64,000 bases of DNA from Paraescarpia echinospica. Its lineage: Eukaryota > Annelida > Polychaeta > Sabellida > Siboglinidae. The notes under the pieces are model-generated. The model saw only the letters and a list, made by a program, of their open reading frames with translations, was not told the DNA's origin and did not search any database. The stretch is taken from contig CM034531.1 of the NCBI GenBank assembly GCA_020002185.1, positions 49,533,629-49,597,628 on the forward strand, written 5' to 3'. Shown one piece after another: positions 1-12,400 of this stretch (its first letter is position 1; every line of letters starts with the position of its first letter). A program made the translations under genes and the position numbers.

Positions 1-153
1 CGAGGCAAAGGTACTTGGCATCCCTATCACCAGGAAACCGGACGTGGGACGTACACGTTCGTGAAATCAAACGAAAATCAGGCAAGAGGCTGTTTCTATT
101 GGTCCAATTCAAATGGTCAGGTATTCCAGTAGAAGACCTGGTTCTGCATCACT

Positions 154-1261
154 AGGTGGGTAGATGAGGGATCACCAGTAGATATCATCTATTTAGATTT
201 TCAAAAAGCTTTCGACAAAGTACCACATCAAAGATTACTCCTTAAGCTAAAGGCCCATGGCATAGGAAATGGTATAATAAACTGGATAGAAAAATGGCTG
301 AATGACAGAAGACAACGTGTAGTAGTTGATGGGGAGGCTTCAAACTGGAAATCGGTATTGAGTGGGGTACCACAGGGATCAGTACTAGGACCTATATTAT
401 TCTTAATATATATCAACGATTTGGACGATGATATAACAAGCAAGGTGTAAAAATTTGCGGATGATACAAAAGTGTTTAGAAGGATTAAAAGTGATGGAGA
501 CAGACAGCATTTACAAGATGATCTTGATAGGTTGATCAAATGGTCTGAAAAGTGGCAAATGCTGTTCAATTTTGGGAAATGTAAATGCCTCCACACAGGT
601 CATGGGAATGAAGAGGTAAAATATAAAATGGGGGGTACTGTTCTAAGTACTACTGTAAAAGAAAAGGACTTGGGGTTAACCATTAGTGCTGATATGAAGG
701 TTTCAGAGCAGTGCGGAATTGCAGCGTCAAAGGGAAATCAAATCCTTGGATTAATTAGGCGAAATATAGCGTATAAGAAAAAAGAATTAATAGTACCGCT
801 GTACAAAACAATAGTGAGGCCTCATTTAGAATATTGTATACAAGCATGGAGGCCATATCGCAAGAAGGACATAGATATGCTAGAAAGAGTACAGAGGAGA
901 GCGACTAAAATGATACCAAATCTGAGGGATCTTAGTTACGAAATATGCCTAAAAGAATGTGGTTTAACAACACTAGAGACCAGGAGATTGAGAGGAGATC
1001 ACATAGAAGTGTTTAAAATATTGAATGGTTATGAAAATATTGATAGAAACATTTTTTTCTCAGTTAAGAAAGATAGAAGGACCAGAGGACATGAAGCTAC
1101 ATTAGTAAAGGAGCAGTGTAGATTAGATATAAGAAAGTTCTCATTCTCACAAAGGACTGTAAATGAATGGAACAGATTATCTCCTGATTGTGTTGGTGCT
1201 AGTAGCGTGAATGTTTAAAAATAAAATCGACACACACCTAAAAAAGGCGGGATACATGTAG
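154..1261 (+). pseudogene. CR1-like non-LTR retrotransposon, reverse transcriptase fragment
   Basis: This is the RT and C-terminal part of a LINE polyprotein. The RT opens with [11 protein letters not shown] near 190. [11 protein letters not shown] lies near 360 and the catalytic FADD at 454-465. A conserved C-terminal region follows ([11 protein letters not shown] near 820, then an RRATKM-type block) and ends at a TAG at 1259-1261. It is broken twice. A TAA at 448-450 lies directly before the FADD motif. A frame change near 1211 is needed to reach the natural end, FKNKIDTHLKK. There is no endonuclease domain, so the copy is 5' truncated, as is usual for LINEs. The CR1 assignment is from the motif pattern only. 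Confidence 0.85.
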
Positions 1262-1419
1262 ATAAAAAGTATTGGACTCTCGATAAGCCAAAAGGCTTCC
1301 TTGTCCACCTGCCATCCAGAGTAATTTTCTGGATGGCAATCTTGTTAAATCTTGTTAAATATGCTTGCCTTGCGTGGTTGACCTCACTCACCATGGGACT
1401 ACAAAGGAACATGGAGAGA

Positions 1420-2130
1420 GTGTAAAGCCTGGTGGTATGGTGTTCCACAAGGCTTGGTGTTAGGTCCTTTGCTGTTCACTGTGTACACAGCACACACTAA
1501 TGAGACACTCTGTGGAATACCATAAGTTTGAAGATGATCTACAGATATACACACCATATTATCCTCGCATACCTGGTGACTTGGAGTCTGCTGTTCAGAG
1601 ACTTTCTGTCTGCATCAGTGAGGTCAAATGTTGGATGGTTCTGCATAAACTCAAGCTAACTGACAATAAGACTGAACTGATGGTGGCATTCAGTCCCTTT
1701 CATCTAGACAAATTTGAACTACCAGAGAACCTCGTTGTTGGTGGAGTAGCCATCAAGCCTACTGTCGCCATCAGGAACTTGGGAGCTCACTTTGACACTC
1801 ACATGAGCATGAAGCATTGTGTTGATGCTGTCTGCGAGACGTGTAACTTCCACCCGAGACGTATCAGCTCCATCAGGGCCTACATCACGAAGTCTGTCTG
1901 CCATTCATTAGTTGTTGCTCTGGTTATTTCAAGATTAGATTATTGTAACTCCCTGCTGCTGGACCTACTCGAATATCAGCTAGCACGCCTCCAGAAAATA
2001 CACAATGTCCATTTACAAGGTGCTCAACGGCTTGGTACCACCCCGGCAGATATCCTACACAATGTATGTAAATTAGCTGAATCAATAGCACTTAATTCTA
2101 GTGATCAACTCTGCTGTGTGGTTCTCCCAC
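1420..2130 (+). pseudogene. L2/CR1-like LINE RT fragment
   Basis: The frame at 1432 reads [18 protein letters not shown], the RT block before the catalytic site. It hits a stop just after 1500. The next frame gives KFEDDLQIY near 1530, where the usual Y/F-A-D-D has become F-E-D-D. Downstream are [10 protein letters not shown] near 1930 and a QLARLQKIHN-like block, both typical of the RT C-terminus. It is a dead copy with at least one frameshift and an altered catalytic motif. It belongs to a different family from the copy at 154-1261. Confidence 0.8.
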
Positions 2131-4036
2131 CTTTGCTGATACATGTATATTATATTTTAATGACCTTTAGGTAGGTAATGACGATGCTTAGATTGTATTT
2201 ACGTTATGTATTCATGTATTGTTATTTGGCTTATTATTATAAAGCCCATATACAATACTGACATTTGTCTTTTGTGTTATCAGCAAACTAGCCATGATTC
2301 CTAGTTATTGTTATGCAGGTAACATTGTCCCACATAAAAAAACACAATCTGATTTAATTAAATAAAACAGCATTGATGTGGGCAAATCTACCGCTTCTAT
2401 TGTAGAGGGTATGGTAGGCCGACATCCAAATGTTAATTAGCCAACCTCTTTTTCAATTTCTGCGCATCAAAACCATTAATTATTTACACGCTTGTGTCTT
2501 TATATTTTGTTTTCCCACCCTCGTCCCCTTCTGCATCTGTGTTTAGCTTATTTCAAGGTTGGGCTGGTTTTATACCTTTGATTTCTGTTACTGTGCAGTA
2601 ATTTGGTTGCTGACTATATATGACAATTGTTTTGCTAGCCTAAGAAATTCTGGCAAATAACATGGCATTACCCATTGTCATTCCCTTTGATCTTTCTCTT
2701 GTTGTGAATATTCCTCTATTATATGAATACGGGGTTTACGGCAGAGATATATTCCTTGCGTTTTCCCTTTTTTAGATGTAGGGCCTATGCATTTTTCATC
2801 ATTACAGCTCTGTCTTATCCGGTTTGTATATATATATATATATATCTAATATACATATAATTAATATGCACTATGTGTGGCCTTCCACCTGCATGTGGTT
2901 GGGGCTCCCAATTTTACTGATGTTTTACATTTTCATTATCAAAGCTAGGTAACAATGACCCTTTGAAACACTGTACACAGAGAGGTAGTTCGCAAAGTTT
3001 TTGAATTTTTTTACGCTTTTCATTGTTCTAGTTTTGTACATGAGGTTTCGCATTAACGCTTTTCTCTCCACTGAGTTTCAGTAGTGTATACAGGGTTTTA
3101 GTGCGGGTATTCTTTATGAGTATTTTTGTGTGGCTATTTGGCCCTACCTCTGTGTGTGATGTGTTAGTGGCTTACCATTTAACACTTTATATGTTGTATG
3201 TAATATGTTGTATTACCAACTTTTTCATTATGGGTTGTTCACGTATGTTTGAGTGGTTAGTCCACTTTTTCATAGTTGGTTCTCCCACATTTGTTGATAT
3301 ATTATATTTTATTGAGCTTTAGCTAGGTAATGACGATGCTTAGAAAAATGACTGGGTAGTACACACACTACCAGGTGGCGACATTAACTGACAGTTCAAC
3401 ATTACATGAAGTGCACTGCAAATACCAATTTTTCTATATTTGTCACAGATTCACACCTGTAACAACAAATGGGGGAAAAAAAGTTTTGTAAATCTTTGTT
3501 TGAACTCTCGCCATTTCCACGGGCATGTAAACAACTACGGTACACTGCCTTATACACACACGTTGTTATGGCGAGTAACAATGGCAAGTGCATGAAAGGC
3601 AGCAGAGGAAGGGTAAAGACTGGTAGTACCCTCTGTACAGTGTGAACATGAAAGGACAGTCTCACCCAAGTAGAGAGAGCTGATTACACTGACGTTGTTA
3701 TTGTGGTAAGTGATTCACTAATGTATGCCCAATACCAGAGACACTGCCAGCAGAGACAACTTCATAAAAGTGATGGCAGCACTTTATACCAGTAATGTGC
3801 AGAGTGACGCAAAGTGTATGTTGTGGTCACAATTTGAAGACACTCTATTTTAGAACCTATGCAATCGAGACAAACGTCGTGCAATAGAACCGACAAAGAA
3901 GCTATGAGTGTCGACATTCTGAGGGTTCTCTGTATCCTAATTGAGAATGGTATCAAAGTGCAGTGTGTTACACGGTATTGGAAGCTAATTCCAAAATGTC
4001 AAACTGAGGGAGTAAATGAGTTGAGTCTTGCCAAGA
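2131..4036. other. Non-coding stretch with a small direct duplication
   Basis: I see no convincing gene here. A block of about 85 bases at 2110-2195 (GGTTCTCCCAC ... AGGTAATGACGATGCTTAG) recurs in diverged form at 3265-3350. There is a short (TA)n tract near 2827. The short open frames at 3101-3322, 3402-3665 and 3859-4047 have no recognisable domain. Confidence 0.5.
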
Positions 4037-4147
4037 TAGCAAATTAAAGTTAAATGCAGACAAAACTGAATTCCTCATCATTGGTACTCCAATGCAGCGA
4101 TGTAAACTTAATGACTTTTTTCCAACATGCATCCTGAATCAAAATAA
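4037..4147 (+). repeat. Duplicated slice of the neighbouring LINE
   Basis: About 110 bases beginning AGCAAATTAAAGTTAAATGC match 4678-4788 almost exactly. They encode the SKLKLNADKTEFLIIG segment that follows the LINE catalytic motif. Between the two copies lies about 530 bp, of which 4148-4435 is unrelated DNA. This means two insertions or an internal duplication. Confidence 0.8.
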
Positions 4148-4439
4148 AGTGAACTTAAAGTGTTCGTGGACACTCTTGGCGATATTAAACTCGGTGCCAC
4201 AAATTACATCCACAAGATGTCTGCATTAAAAACTGAGTCTGAGTCACAGCAACTAATTCAGCAGGTGTTAGCTAAAAACCAATTACCACAATTCAAAGTT
4301 TCCATCACTCGCAGAGGTTGTTGCTGGTGGCTCCAATACTCAGCCACAATAAAAGACAGGTGGAAACAATCGGGTGTGGCTCTGGGTGTCAACGGCCATA
4401 ACCAGGGTGAAGAAGTAGAATTTGTATAAAGGTAGATAA

Positions 4440-5570
4440 TTATTTTTCAACCTCACTCCCCACTTCATGTGGCATTCCCCAGGGGTCCGTTCTTGGGCCT
4501 TTGCTTTTCACACTCTACACTATGCCACTCAGCTCTGTAATCCAAAGTCATAACTTGGATCATCACCTTTATGCAGATGACACACAGATCTACATTTCCT
4601 TGGCCTCACCCGAAACAAGTCACTCTCTAAACCGACTCAACGATTGTCTCCAAGATGTTTTTTAATGGATGACCGATAGCAAATTAAAGTTAAATGCAGA
4701 CAAAACTGAATTCCTCATCATTGGTACTCCAATGCAGCGAGGTAAACTTAATGACTTTTTTCCAACATGCATCCTGAATCAAAATATCACACCGGCAGCA
4801 TCAGTACGGAATGTAGGAGTGACCTTGGATTACGACTTCAATTTCAGACAACACATATCCCAAACGTGCCGTTGCTGTTTTTATCATATCCGTGATCTTC
4901 GCCGCATTCGCCGACATATGTCACTTTCTGTCGTTAAGACTATCGCAACAGTTGTTAGCAGCAGATTAGTTTATTGTAATTCCCTCCTTCACGATATTGC
5001 TATCAAGGATATTGCAAAACTACAACGCGTCCAAAATTGTTTAGCAAGGGTAGTCACACAATCTCCTCGATTCGCCCGCTCAGTGCCACTTCTAAAATCA
5101 CTGCATTGGCTCCCCGTGCGATATCGCATTATGTTTAAGATCTGCACAATCACCTACCAAGCCCTTTCATCCAAACAACCTAGTTATTTACACTCAATAC
5201 TCACACCAGCTAGACAAGCCAGACAACTTCGGTCGTCTAGTTCGAAGTTGCTATCTGTTCCTAGAGTTAAGACAAAGGCTGGAACTCGAGCTTTTTTAGT
5301 TGCCGCGCCAACTATATGGAATTCGCTTCCCGTTAATGTTAACTCAGCAGAAAATATTGTTACATTTCATCGTCACCTCAAAACCTATCTTTTCAATATC
5401 ACCTATCCTCCCTAGCTTCCTAGCACATCCATCCATTTGTTGATGACTTTCGCCTATCACACGAGTACGAGAATGCTTAATCCTTTGGTTTTGGTGCGCC
5501 ACTGAGCTCGGATTGTCTGAGGATATTGGCGCGTAAGAAGTTATTTATTATTATTGTTATTATAAATTAA
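4440..5570 (+). pseudogene. L2/CR1-like LINE, RT and C-terminus to 3' end
   Basis: The frame starting near 4460 reads [18 protein letters not shown], then [10 protein letters not shown] near 4568 (intact YADD). A TAA at 4663-4665 interrupts it, directly before WMTDSKLKL. The frame then stays open from 4669 to 5415, through SRLVYCNSLL, LKSLHWLPVRYRI and FLVAAPTIWNSLPVN, the usual C-terminal blocks of L2/CR1-type elements. An AT-rich 3' UTR with a (TTA)n-type tail reaches about 5570. With one stop in an otherwise intact segment, this is among the younger LINE fragments here. Confidence 0.88.
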
Positions 5571-5587
5571 TGTTGTTCTCTTTTATT

Positions 5588-5785
5588 GGTCACTAACCGG
5601 TCTGGGAAACGAAGGAAAACGATCTAGAGGAAGACCAGCGAGACGGTGGAGAGACAAACTAGACGAGTACTGGAAGGGCACCATCTGGCAGAGGATAGCG
5701 CAAGAAAAGCAGATTTGGAAAAGACATACTGAGGCCTTCGCCCAACCACGGGACACTACGGCTGCACAATGATGATGATGATGAA
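5588..5785 (+). pseudogene. 3' end of a second LINE class (RTE/endonuclease-RT like)
   Basis: One frame reads SRGRPARRWRDKLDEYWKG followed by TIWQRIAQEKQIWKRHTEAF. This is the recurrent C-terminus of endonuclease-reverse transcriptase LINEs whose 3' ends carry short tandem repeats. It ends in a (ATG)n tail at about 5770-5785, which supports a LINE 3' terminus. The rest of the element is missing. Confidence 0.75.
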
Positions 5786-6936
5786 CCGTTCTGGAAGCAA
5801 CTATATGATAACTAACAATGCTGACACAATAGATGCTCTGAGCAACCGGCTTTACACGGGTTGTTCCTCTTCTTGGTGATAATTTAGTTCACTTAACATT
5901 TGAAGTTACTAAAAATTATGTAAAACTAAGTTATAAGTCAATTACCAGTCGATCAACAGCTTCTTTATTCATTGTTTACTTCACATTTTTCCACACTTGA
6001 TATTGTGGCATTCCTAATTTACAGGGAACTTTTTAATTTTTGATATTTTATTCTTAATGGATCATAATGAACAAATAGTTTAACAGTACCAGCATGCCAT
6101 TTTGAACGCAAACAAATGTGGGGGGTTGCACCAATCAATTTTGGCATTCATCAATTGGTTCATCATACCCCGCACTGTCCGGCCCATAGGTGCTTGATCA
6201 CAAATTGTATATAATGTTATTAATAATGTTATTAATAACCTAACTAAATGTTATTAATAACCTAACTAAACTGTCTTACATATGACCATGTATGTACAAT
6301 GCCAATAAAATACACAACCACAAGTAACAACTGGTGGCGACAACATGAGATGTGTATAACAGGTGTGTCTGCAGGTATTGACAGGTATGTGTGCACTGTT
6401 GTACCCACTATACCATGCAGGCATACACATACTAACGTGACAGTAGCAGAAACTATATCCACCAAAATACTTATTCATTGCTTTGTAATATTTGTTTGGT
6501 AAACAGGCTAATGTGAGATACATGACGCCTCTGGAATGTTGCTTTAATTACCTAAACAAATGATGCAATTATTATGAAGCGTCAGATCATTAGATCACAA
6601 TCTCAGGCAGCAAAACATAAGTGATGTTAGACAGGACTAAGTGGCAGACAGGACAAAACCATACTATTAAGTATATAGGCTGGTGTAAACACAGTGGGAA
6701 GTGGGCCATACTGTAACAATGTAAACAGAAAAGAAACACACCAAGCCCCACAGACTGTATTTGATGAATGAAACCTGGATTCCTCCAAAGAAAATGTTTA
6801 TCAACTTGGAAATAAACTTATCGTTGCATTCCAAGTTAAACTACCATTTAAAACTGTTTTTTTTTTAAATACAGTGTATGTACAACATGAACAGTATTCA
6901 CTTACTTGATCTTACTTGCTATCATATATCACTTTA
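5786..6936. other. Intergenic or intronic DNA without recognised genes
   Basis: AT-rich sequence. Around 6210-6270 there are short repeats of TTATTAATAACCTAACTAAA. The overlapping open frames at 6262-6523 on both strands show no domain. I see nothing else supportable. Confidence 0.45.
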
Positions 6937-7600
6937 ATAATAATAATAATGGTTTATTACAGAAACTGTGATACATTCCAATCAATTACATACATAGATT
7001 GCCATGGTTTCTGTAATGAGGGTATAAAGCCACGAGTGGCTGATTAGCCCTCACAATACATGTGATACATAGCTAAATTCCATGGAGCAAGATAATAACT
7101 TGTGTGATTGAAGAAAGAAGAAAAACAGAAACATGAATCACAACAGTACTATTTTCATGAGTATTTCATGTAAAATAGCAACAAAGAATGCTATTTATAT
7201 AAGTCATTAATATTATTTACTAGCAAAAAATTCTTAAGTTGACGTTTAAACGTTGCTAATGCATAATTACAATCCACTGTTGTCGCCATATAGTTCCATA
7301 ATTTAACACCTCGATATCTAATGGTTTATATAATACATTACTTTTTGAAATCGGCATATGTAGTAATACTGCGATGCATATCCTATTTACATGCGAAACG
7401 AGTTTTATCAACAATTAGAAAAGCATTATTATCAATATGCCACCAGTACTACCAACAACATTGCATTACCAATGGTACTTGTATAAGAAATACAACAAAA
7501 CATGTAATATTTAATCAAAAATATTTTATCGTTAAAAATGCATATAATCGTAATTTTGCAAACTGTTAGTCATCCATAATTATTCAAATGGCCGTGACCT
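6937..7600 (-). pseudogene. LINE C-terminal and 3' UTR fragment
   Basis: Read on the minus strand, about 7330-7210 gives GVKLWNYMATTV followed by NYALATFKRQLKNFLL, the LWN...FKRxLKxFLL ending shared by CR1-like LINEs. It is followed by a 3' UTR and an (ATT)n tail, seen on the plus strand as AATAATAATAAT near 6937. The upstream minus-strand sequence to about 7570 is too decayed to align with certainty. Confidence 0.65.
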
Positions 7601-7679
7601 TGTAAGTGTCATGACCTGCTTCTACAGAACTCGGAAAATTAAACGTTTGATCAGTATTAACAAAGTTAAGTTAAGTGGC

Positions 7680-7931
7680 TCAAAGCTCCCCTATGATCAT
7701 GGGCCCCAACCTTCCCCCATACTGCTGCCAAGTTGTCATACTCCGCTCAGAGTCCATGGTCTGAGCTAAGTACAAAGTAAGCGAATCCTTGGTTTCATTA
7801 CTTGTAAACAACATCTTCTTGTCTCTGATGCGAATCGCAGATATGTCTCTGTGCTGCTCCTGTTTGCCTTCTTTTAGTGAAGCAGCTATGTCATAGTTAA
7901 CTTTCCAAGAGAGCAACTTGATTTCCATCAT
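7680..7931 (-). CDS. Unidentified 83-codon open frame
   Basis: I do not recognise this protein with confidence. It is hydrophilic, with RIRDKKMLFTSNETKDSLTL followed by YLAQTMDSE, which reads like a slice of a larger globular protein. It lies between two LINE fragments, so a transposon-derived remnant is the most likely origin. A real exon of the minus-strand LRR gene is possible, but the LRR pattern is absent. Confidence 0.25.
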   Translation of the reverse strand: MMEIKLLSWKVNYDIAASLKEGKQEQHRDISAIRIRDKKMLFTSNETKDSLTLYLAQTMDSERSMTTWQQYGGRLGPMIIGEL

Positions 7932-8079
7932 TTTGTATCATAGGGATTTCAGTTATTTTGTCTCACAGGTTATCAACACCAATCACATCATGTCAAAAAG
8001 TCACAGAACGCTTCTCTACCAACCTGTTCTGTTGGCAGAATACCGTTAGCAAAATACCGGCAGCAAAACACACCAAAGG

Positions 8080-8262
8080 TCTTGAACAATTTCAATAACA
8101 TATGCTCAGAACTATCTTGGGAGTCTGCACGACTAGCACTGAGGCTCGGCTGGTTAAAACTCAGCTATGTTGGGTTGGTCACGTCAAGTGCATACGAGAG
8201 AACAGAGTTCTGAAGCAATTACTTTAAGCCCAACTTACCATTGGCAAATGTGCCACTGGGAG
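8080..8262 (+). pseudogene. Endonuclease-RT LINE, 3' coding fragment
   Basis: The frame contains MLRTILGVCTTSTEARLVK, then QLCWVGHVKCIRENRVLKQL. This is the LRxILGI...LRWxGHVxRMxxxRxPK block found near the C-terminus of many LINE polyproteins. It carries an in-frame stop and is a short relic. Confidence 0.7.
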
Positions 8263-8375
8263 TCAAATGACATACACTGTAGTACAACAACCAAATGAAA
8301 AGAAATATGAAGAAATGCAACAATTGTGTGAAAAACTAATTGTGAAGCCGACCTGTCAAAGAAGCCCAAAACAAA

Positions 8376-8752
8376 AGAGAGAGAGAGAGGGGGAAAGAGA
8401 GAGGAGAGGGGGAAAGAGAGAGGAGAGGGGGAGAGAGGAGAGGAAAGGGAGAGAGAGGAGAGGGGGAAAGGGGGAGAGAAAATAGAGGGGGAGAGAGGGA
8501 GAGGAGGAGAGGGAGACAGAGAGAATAGAGGGGGAGATAGAGCGGAGAGGGGGATACGGGGAGAGAGATGGGAAGAGAGGGAGAGAGAGAGGGAGGAGAG
8601 AGAGAGGACAGGAGAGGGAGAGAGACAGGAGTGGGAGAGATATAGGAGAGAGAGAGGAGAGGGGGAGAGAGAGGAGAGAGAGGAGAGGGGGAGACAGAGA
8701 ATAGAGGGGAGATAGAGAGAGGAGAGGGGGAGAGGGAGAGAGGAGAGGTGAA
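8376..8752. repeat. Purine-rich (GAGA/GGGA)n tract
   Basis: About 375 bases consist almost only of A and G on the plus strand. It is an imperfect GA microsatellite with interspersed GGGGGAGA blocks. Mirror-symmetric homopurine tracts like this can form triplex DNA. The Ser/Pro/Leu-rich frames on the opposite strand are by-products of composition. Confidence 0.95.
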
Positions 8753-8768
8753 AAAAAGGCTAAGTAAA

Positions 8769-8890
8769 GTGACAACTACGTAGAGTGACAACTTGCCCAA
8801 GGTTCGACACTGCTGCACAGGATTCGATCCCGGGTTCTCTCAATCGAGTGTCCGAAGCTCTAGCCACTGCACCACTGCACTCCACAAGAT
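8769..8890 (-). mobile_element. tRNA-derived SINE
   Basis: On the minus strand the head reads GTGGCTAGAGCTTCGG (A-box like) followed by GAACCCGGGATCGAATCC (B-box like). Next comes a CCTTGGGCAAG segment typical of SINE bodies. Related copies lie at 18757-18900 and 62618-62750. Confidence 0.7.
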
Positions 8891-9385
8891 TATGATATCT
8901 ATATATATCCTGCCAGCTTCGAGAATACAACATGGTGTCTGTCAAAGAAACGTGTCGCTCATAGGCGGACCTTACACATGTTGGTCAACCATTTGTGGTT
9001 GCCTCTTTCTAAAAATTACTTGGAGATAAGATAGCAGTGGTAAGAAGACACATGTAAATGTCATGTTATAAATTCATTGGCAAGACATTGATACACCCAC
9101 GTGTGGTCAAAAGCATACCTAAACACCGCTAAGTCTGCAGATGTTTGTTGAATTATACATGTTATGTTGTCATTCGTTATTAGGGAATTGCAATAAATTA
9201 TGGATCCGACAGTCAGTTTTAGTGAAAGATTGTAGTTACCGCTGATAAAAACGACTGTGTATGGTACATAGAAGTAACACTCATTGTGAGATGATAACCC
9301 TTGTGCTCCATTAGTGTCTTCACAAAGATGAGAACTATAGGAGCATTGTTTACAACAGATCTGAATATATAGAATTAAAACTCAC

Positions 9386-9469
9386 TCCAGTGTGTCCACA
9401 TTTTGGCAATGCTGCAGGGCACGTGTGACAGAGACCATGGCTTTAGCTCCGATTCCACATGATGACAAA
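9386..9469 (-). CDS. LRR gene exon, type A repeat (last visible)
   Basis: 84 bp. The minus-strand acceptor is TTCTTTGTAG before 9469 and the donor GTGAGT after 9386. It encodes [20 protein letters not shown] followed by CQNVDTL. The donor shows that the gene continues toward lower coordinates, but I found no further LRR exon before the window start. Confidence 0.8.
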
Positions 9470-12400
9470 CTACAAAGAAACATGATTGTAGACTACATCA
9501 AATGTGCACATCAATACAATGATACCGAAAGTGACATCCTGCTCAACTGTGAGCATGGTTACTAGATGTGCCTACTGCATGCTCAGTTTGACTCCAGTCA
9601 ATAGTACTGTGCTACCTACCAGGTATTCACTGCATCACTATTATCAAAGTTCAACTGTGATTTTCTCAGTTTCACTCCAGTGGCTCTTTTGGGGTTATTA
9701 CATTGATGCATAGAACTGTTATTTATGTTATAAGACGATGTGTGCGTGTGCGTACATGTGTGCATGCGAGCATGCGTCAGTGCAGACTTCTCCACACATT
9801 TCCATCCATTTTACATCAGTGGGGCTGACATTCTGTAGGCTTGTAAGCGAGCACGATGGAGGCGATTTGTAGTTTTTTAGTTTCACCTGAGGGCAATCCC
9901 AATACGATGAGGATATTGGAAAGTTCTACATTTCAATATAATAATAATAAATATTATTATAAATATAATAATAATAACTTCTAGTGTATTTGAAGCTGCA
10001 AACTGTGAATAAATTAATAATAAAACCTGTAAATATGCTACTGTTTGTAAACTTTGTACGTAAGTTCCGCTGCAGGCTGCTACAACTGTACGAGCTGTTT
10101 TGTCACCATATGGGACTAGTAAACCTGGCGCTGGTAAATAAAACGGTAAACTCACATATGGTAGAAAACCACAGAGCAGTAAAACTGCTTGATGGTTTAC
10201 CATCAAGTCTCGAAACAAAAGTGAATTTAAAAAGCAGGACATTTACTTTGTGACCATGCAATCAGTGCTGTTATTTTTGTGTGTTGTCAAATTGTACATG
10301 TACCAAGATAGGGATGTAAATTTTATTTTTAATTGGAGATCCATTGTTTAAAATATCTTTCATATTTGCCTAATTTTATTTGCAGGGAAGTTAATTAATT
10401 CAATGTTTGTTATAATAATTGTGTTGGTAATATCGAGTTTAATCAGGAGCTCAGCTTTCAAGTGTTGTAGATAGAACAAAATGTTAATAGTTTTATTCCA
10501 TAATAATACAATATATAACCAATACATAGTTACATGGAAAGTGAAAATCGGCTGACTGAAATAGAGACATTTCTCCGAAATGCTATGTTCATGAAATATG
10601 CCAGTGATTACAAAAGTGTAACAATTTGCATTTAGGGCCTACCATCGAGGATTACCGCATTATGCATACTAGGGAAATACAGCGTGGAATACCACTTTCC
10701 ATTGAGATTTACCATTACAACTGGAATGTGTAAAAGTAAACAGGAAACCAAGACAGATACCAATGAAATAGAATGCATCATTATGTTGCAGCCCATCACA
10801 TGTTTAACTAGGTGAAGTGAGTCATCATTTATATGAGATCGGCTAGCAGAATCATGGGTTGGCTACGTTTTAAATGCACTGGATCTCGGGGTGTCAGATA
10901 TTTCAGTATTGGTAAGTCGGGGGTGAGTCAATTTCCATTGTTCAGAATGATGTCAACCATAATGTTTATACATAATGAGGGTCAGTTTTCAATGCATAGG
11001 ATTTTTGGCAGCTCATGCAGAACTGTAGATATGTAATATTTATCTTGAAAGGATTATTGGCAGCCATTTCCCCCATGCAATGCAAGGTACGTGACTGTTT
11101 ACAGGATAATTTAATACTGATTTTGCCAGTTAACAAATTGGCAATGCAGACACAAGAACATACTGGAGACTATGGAGTGCTGAGACTGGAATGCAAGTGT
11201 AAAACAGTTGCCATGCGACTTAACCAAACATACACGATGCAGAAATAAACTCCCCTAAAAAAAAATTGTAAAACAACAACAACTAACAGTATTGTTTTAA
11301 TGAGTTGATCATTTTTGTGTTTTTGTTAGATAATTTCTTATTTGGATGACTGAGTGATCATAAACCTATTTAAACAAATTGAAAGCCTGCACAGATCACT
11401 CAACTAAGACTTAAACTTCAAAGTATCGATTCTGATAGGTCATGTGACACTCACAGAACTGAAATGTTTGGTTGATCAACTGGCAATACTGACCGTATTT
11501 GCTGCAGAGACGACATGGAGCTCAGGTTTCTGCTCAGCACGTCACTGGCTTCTTGATCACTCAGGTCGTTTTTACAGAGCCTACAAAATATTGTTTTATT
11601 AATTAAAATAACCCAACAATTCCAAATTGCATTGTATGTACACTGTATTTACATAAATGTATACCTGCATACAAGCGTACATGTGTACATGTATACATAC
11701 ATGAGTTGTATAATAATTTAGTCTAACTTATTACAATATTATTCTAAATGTTAAATACAGTCACCTTGCAAGAGGACATTTTCGATGTGATGTGCCCATC
11801 CATAACAATGTCATATCTAATTTGATTTTCTCCATTCAGATATTTTATTTAAAAAAATAGAACTAATATAGTAGCCCAGTGTTTCTCAAACTTTTTTGCT
11901 CTGCAACCATTTTTTCTCAGAAAATCATCACAAAGGCCCCCAACCAAACACAATAAATCTAAAATAACCAATGTTTACTCTAAATTATAAAAGCCAGTTT
12001 GAGGTGAGTACAACTTTACTTGCTTGAAATTATATTTAAAAGATGCTGCCATTAATCAAATGGGTGACAGAACACCAACAAGCTTTGTGATTGTGAATTA
12101 CTTAAAGTTGCATCTCACTGACACTACACAAAGAAATGTCCGTTTTGGTCCATCCAATCAAATAGGTGACGCTACATAACACCAACAAGCTTCATGATTG
12201 TGAATTATTTATCTTTCTGATGCTGCATAAAGAAACATCTGTTTTGATTCGTTCAATCAGATAAGTGATGCTCTATAACACCTACAATTATTTGAAGTCA
12301 TATCGTACTGACGTTACACAAAGAACTGTCCATGTTGGTCAGTTCAAACTTCCACGGGGTCCTCTGACCTTTAAAGACTAAGCAAAATTTACTTTTTTAT

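Noticed and set aside
228..596. Minus-strand 122-codon frame
   Set aside because: It is the antisense shadow of the LINE reverse transcriptase.
8336..8818. Ser/Pro/Leu-rich minus-strand frames
   Set aside because: They are by-products of the GA-rich tract.
8800..8870. tRNA gene from the B-box-like sequence
   Set aside because: The head continues into a SINE body and has no complete cloverleaf. Related degraded copies exist.
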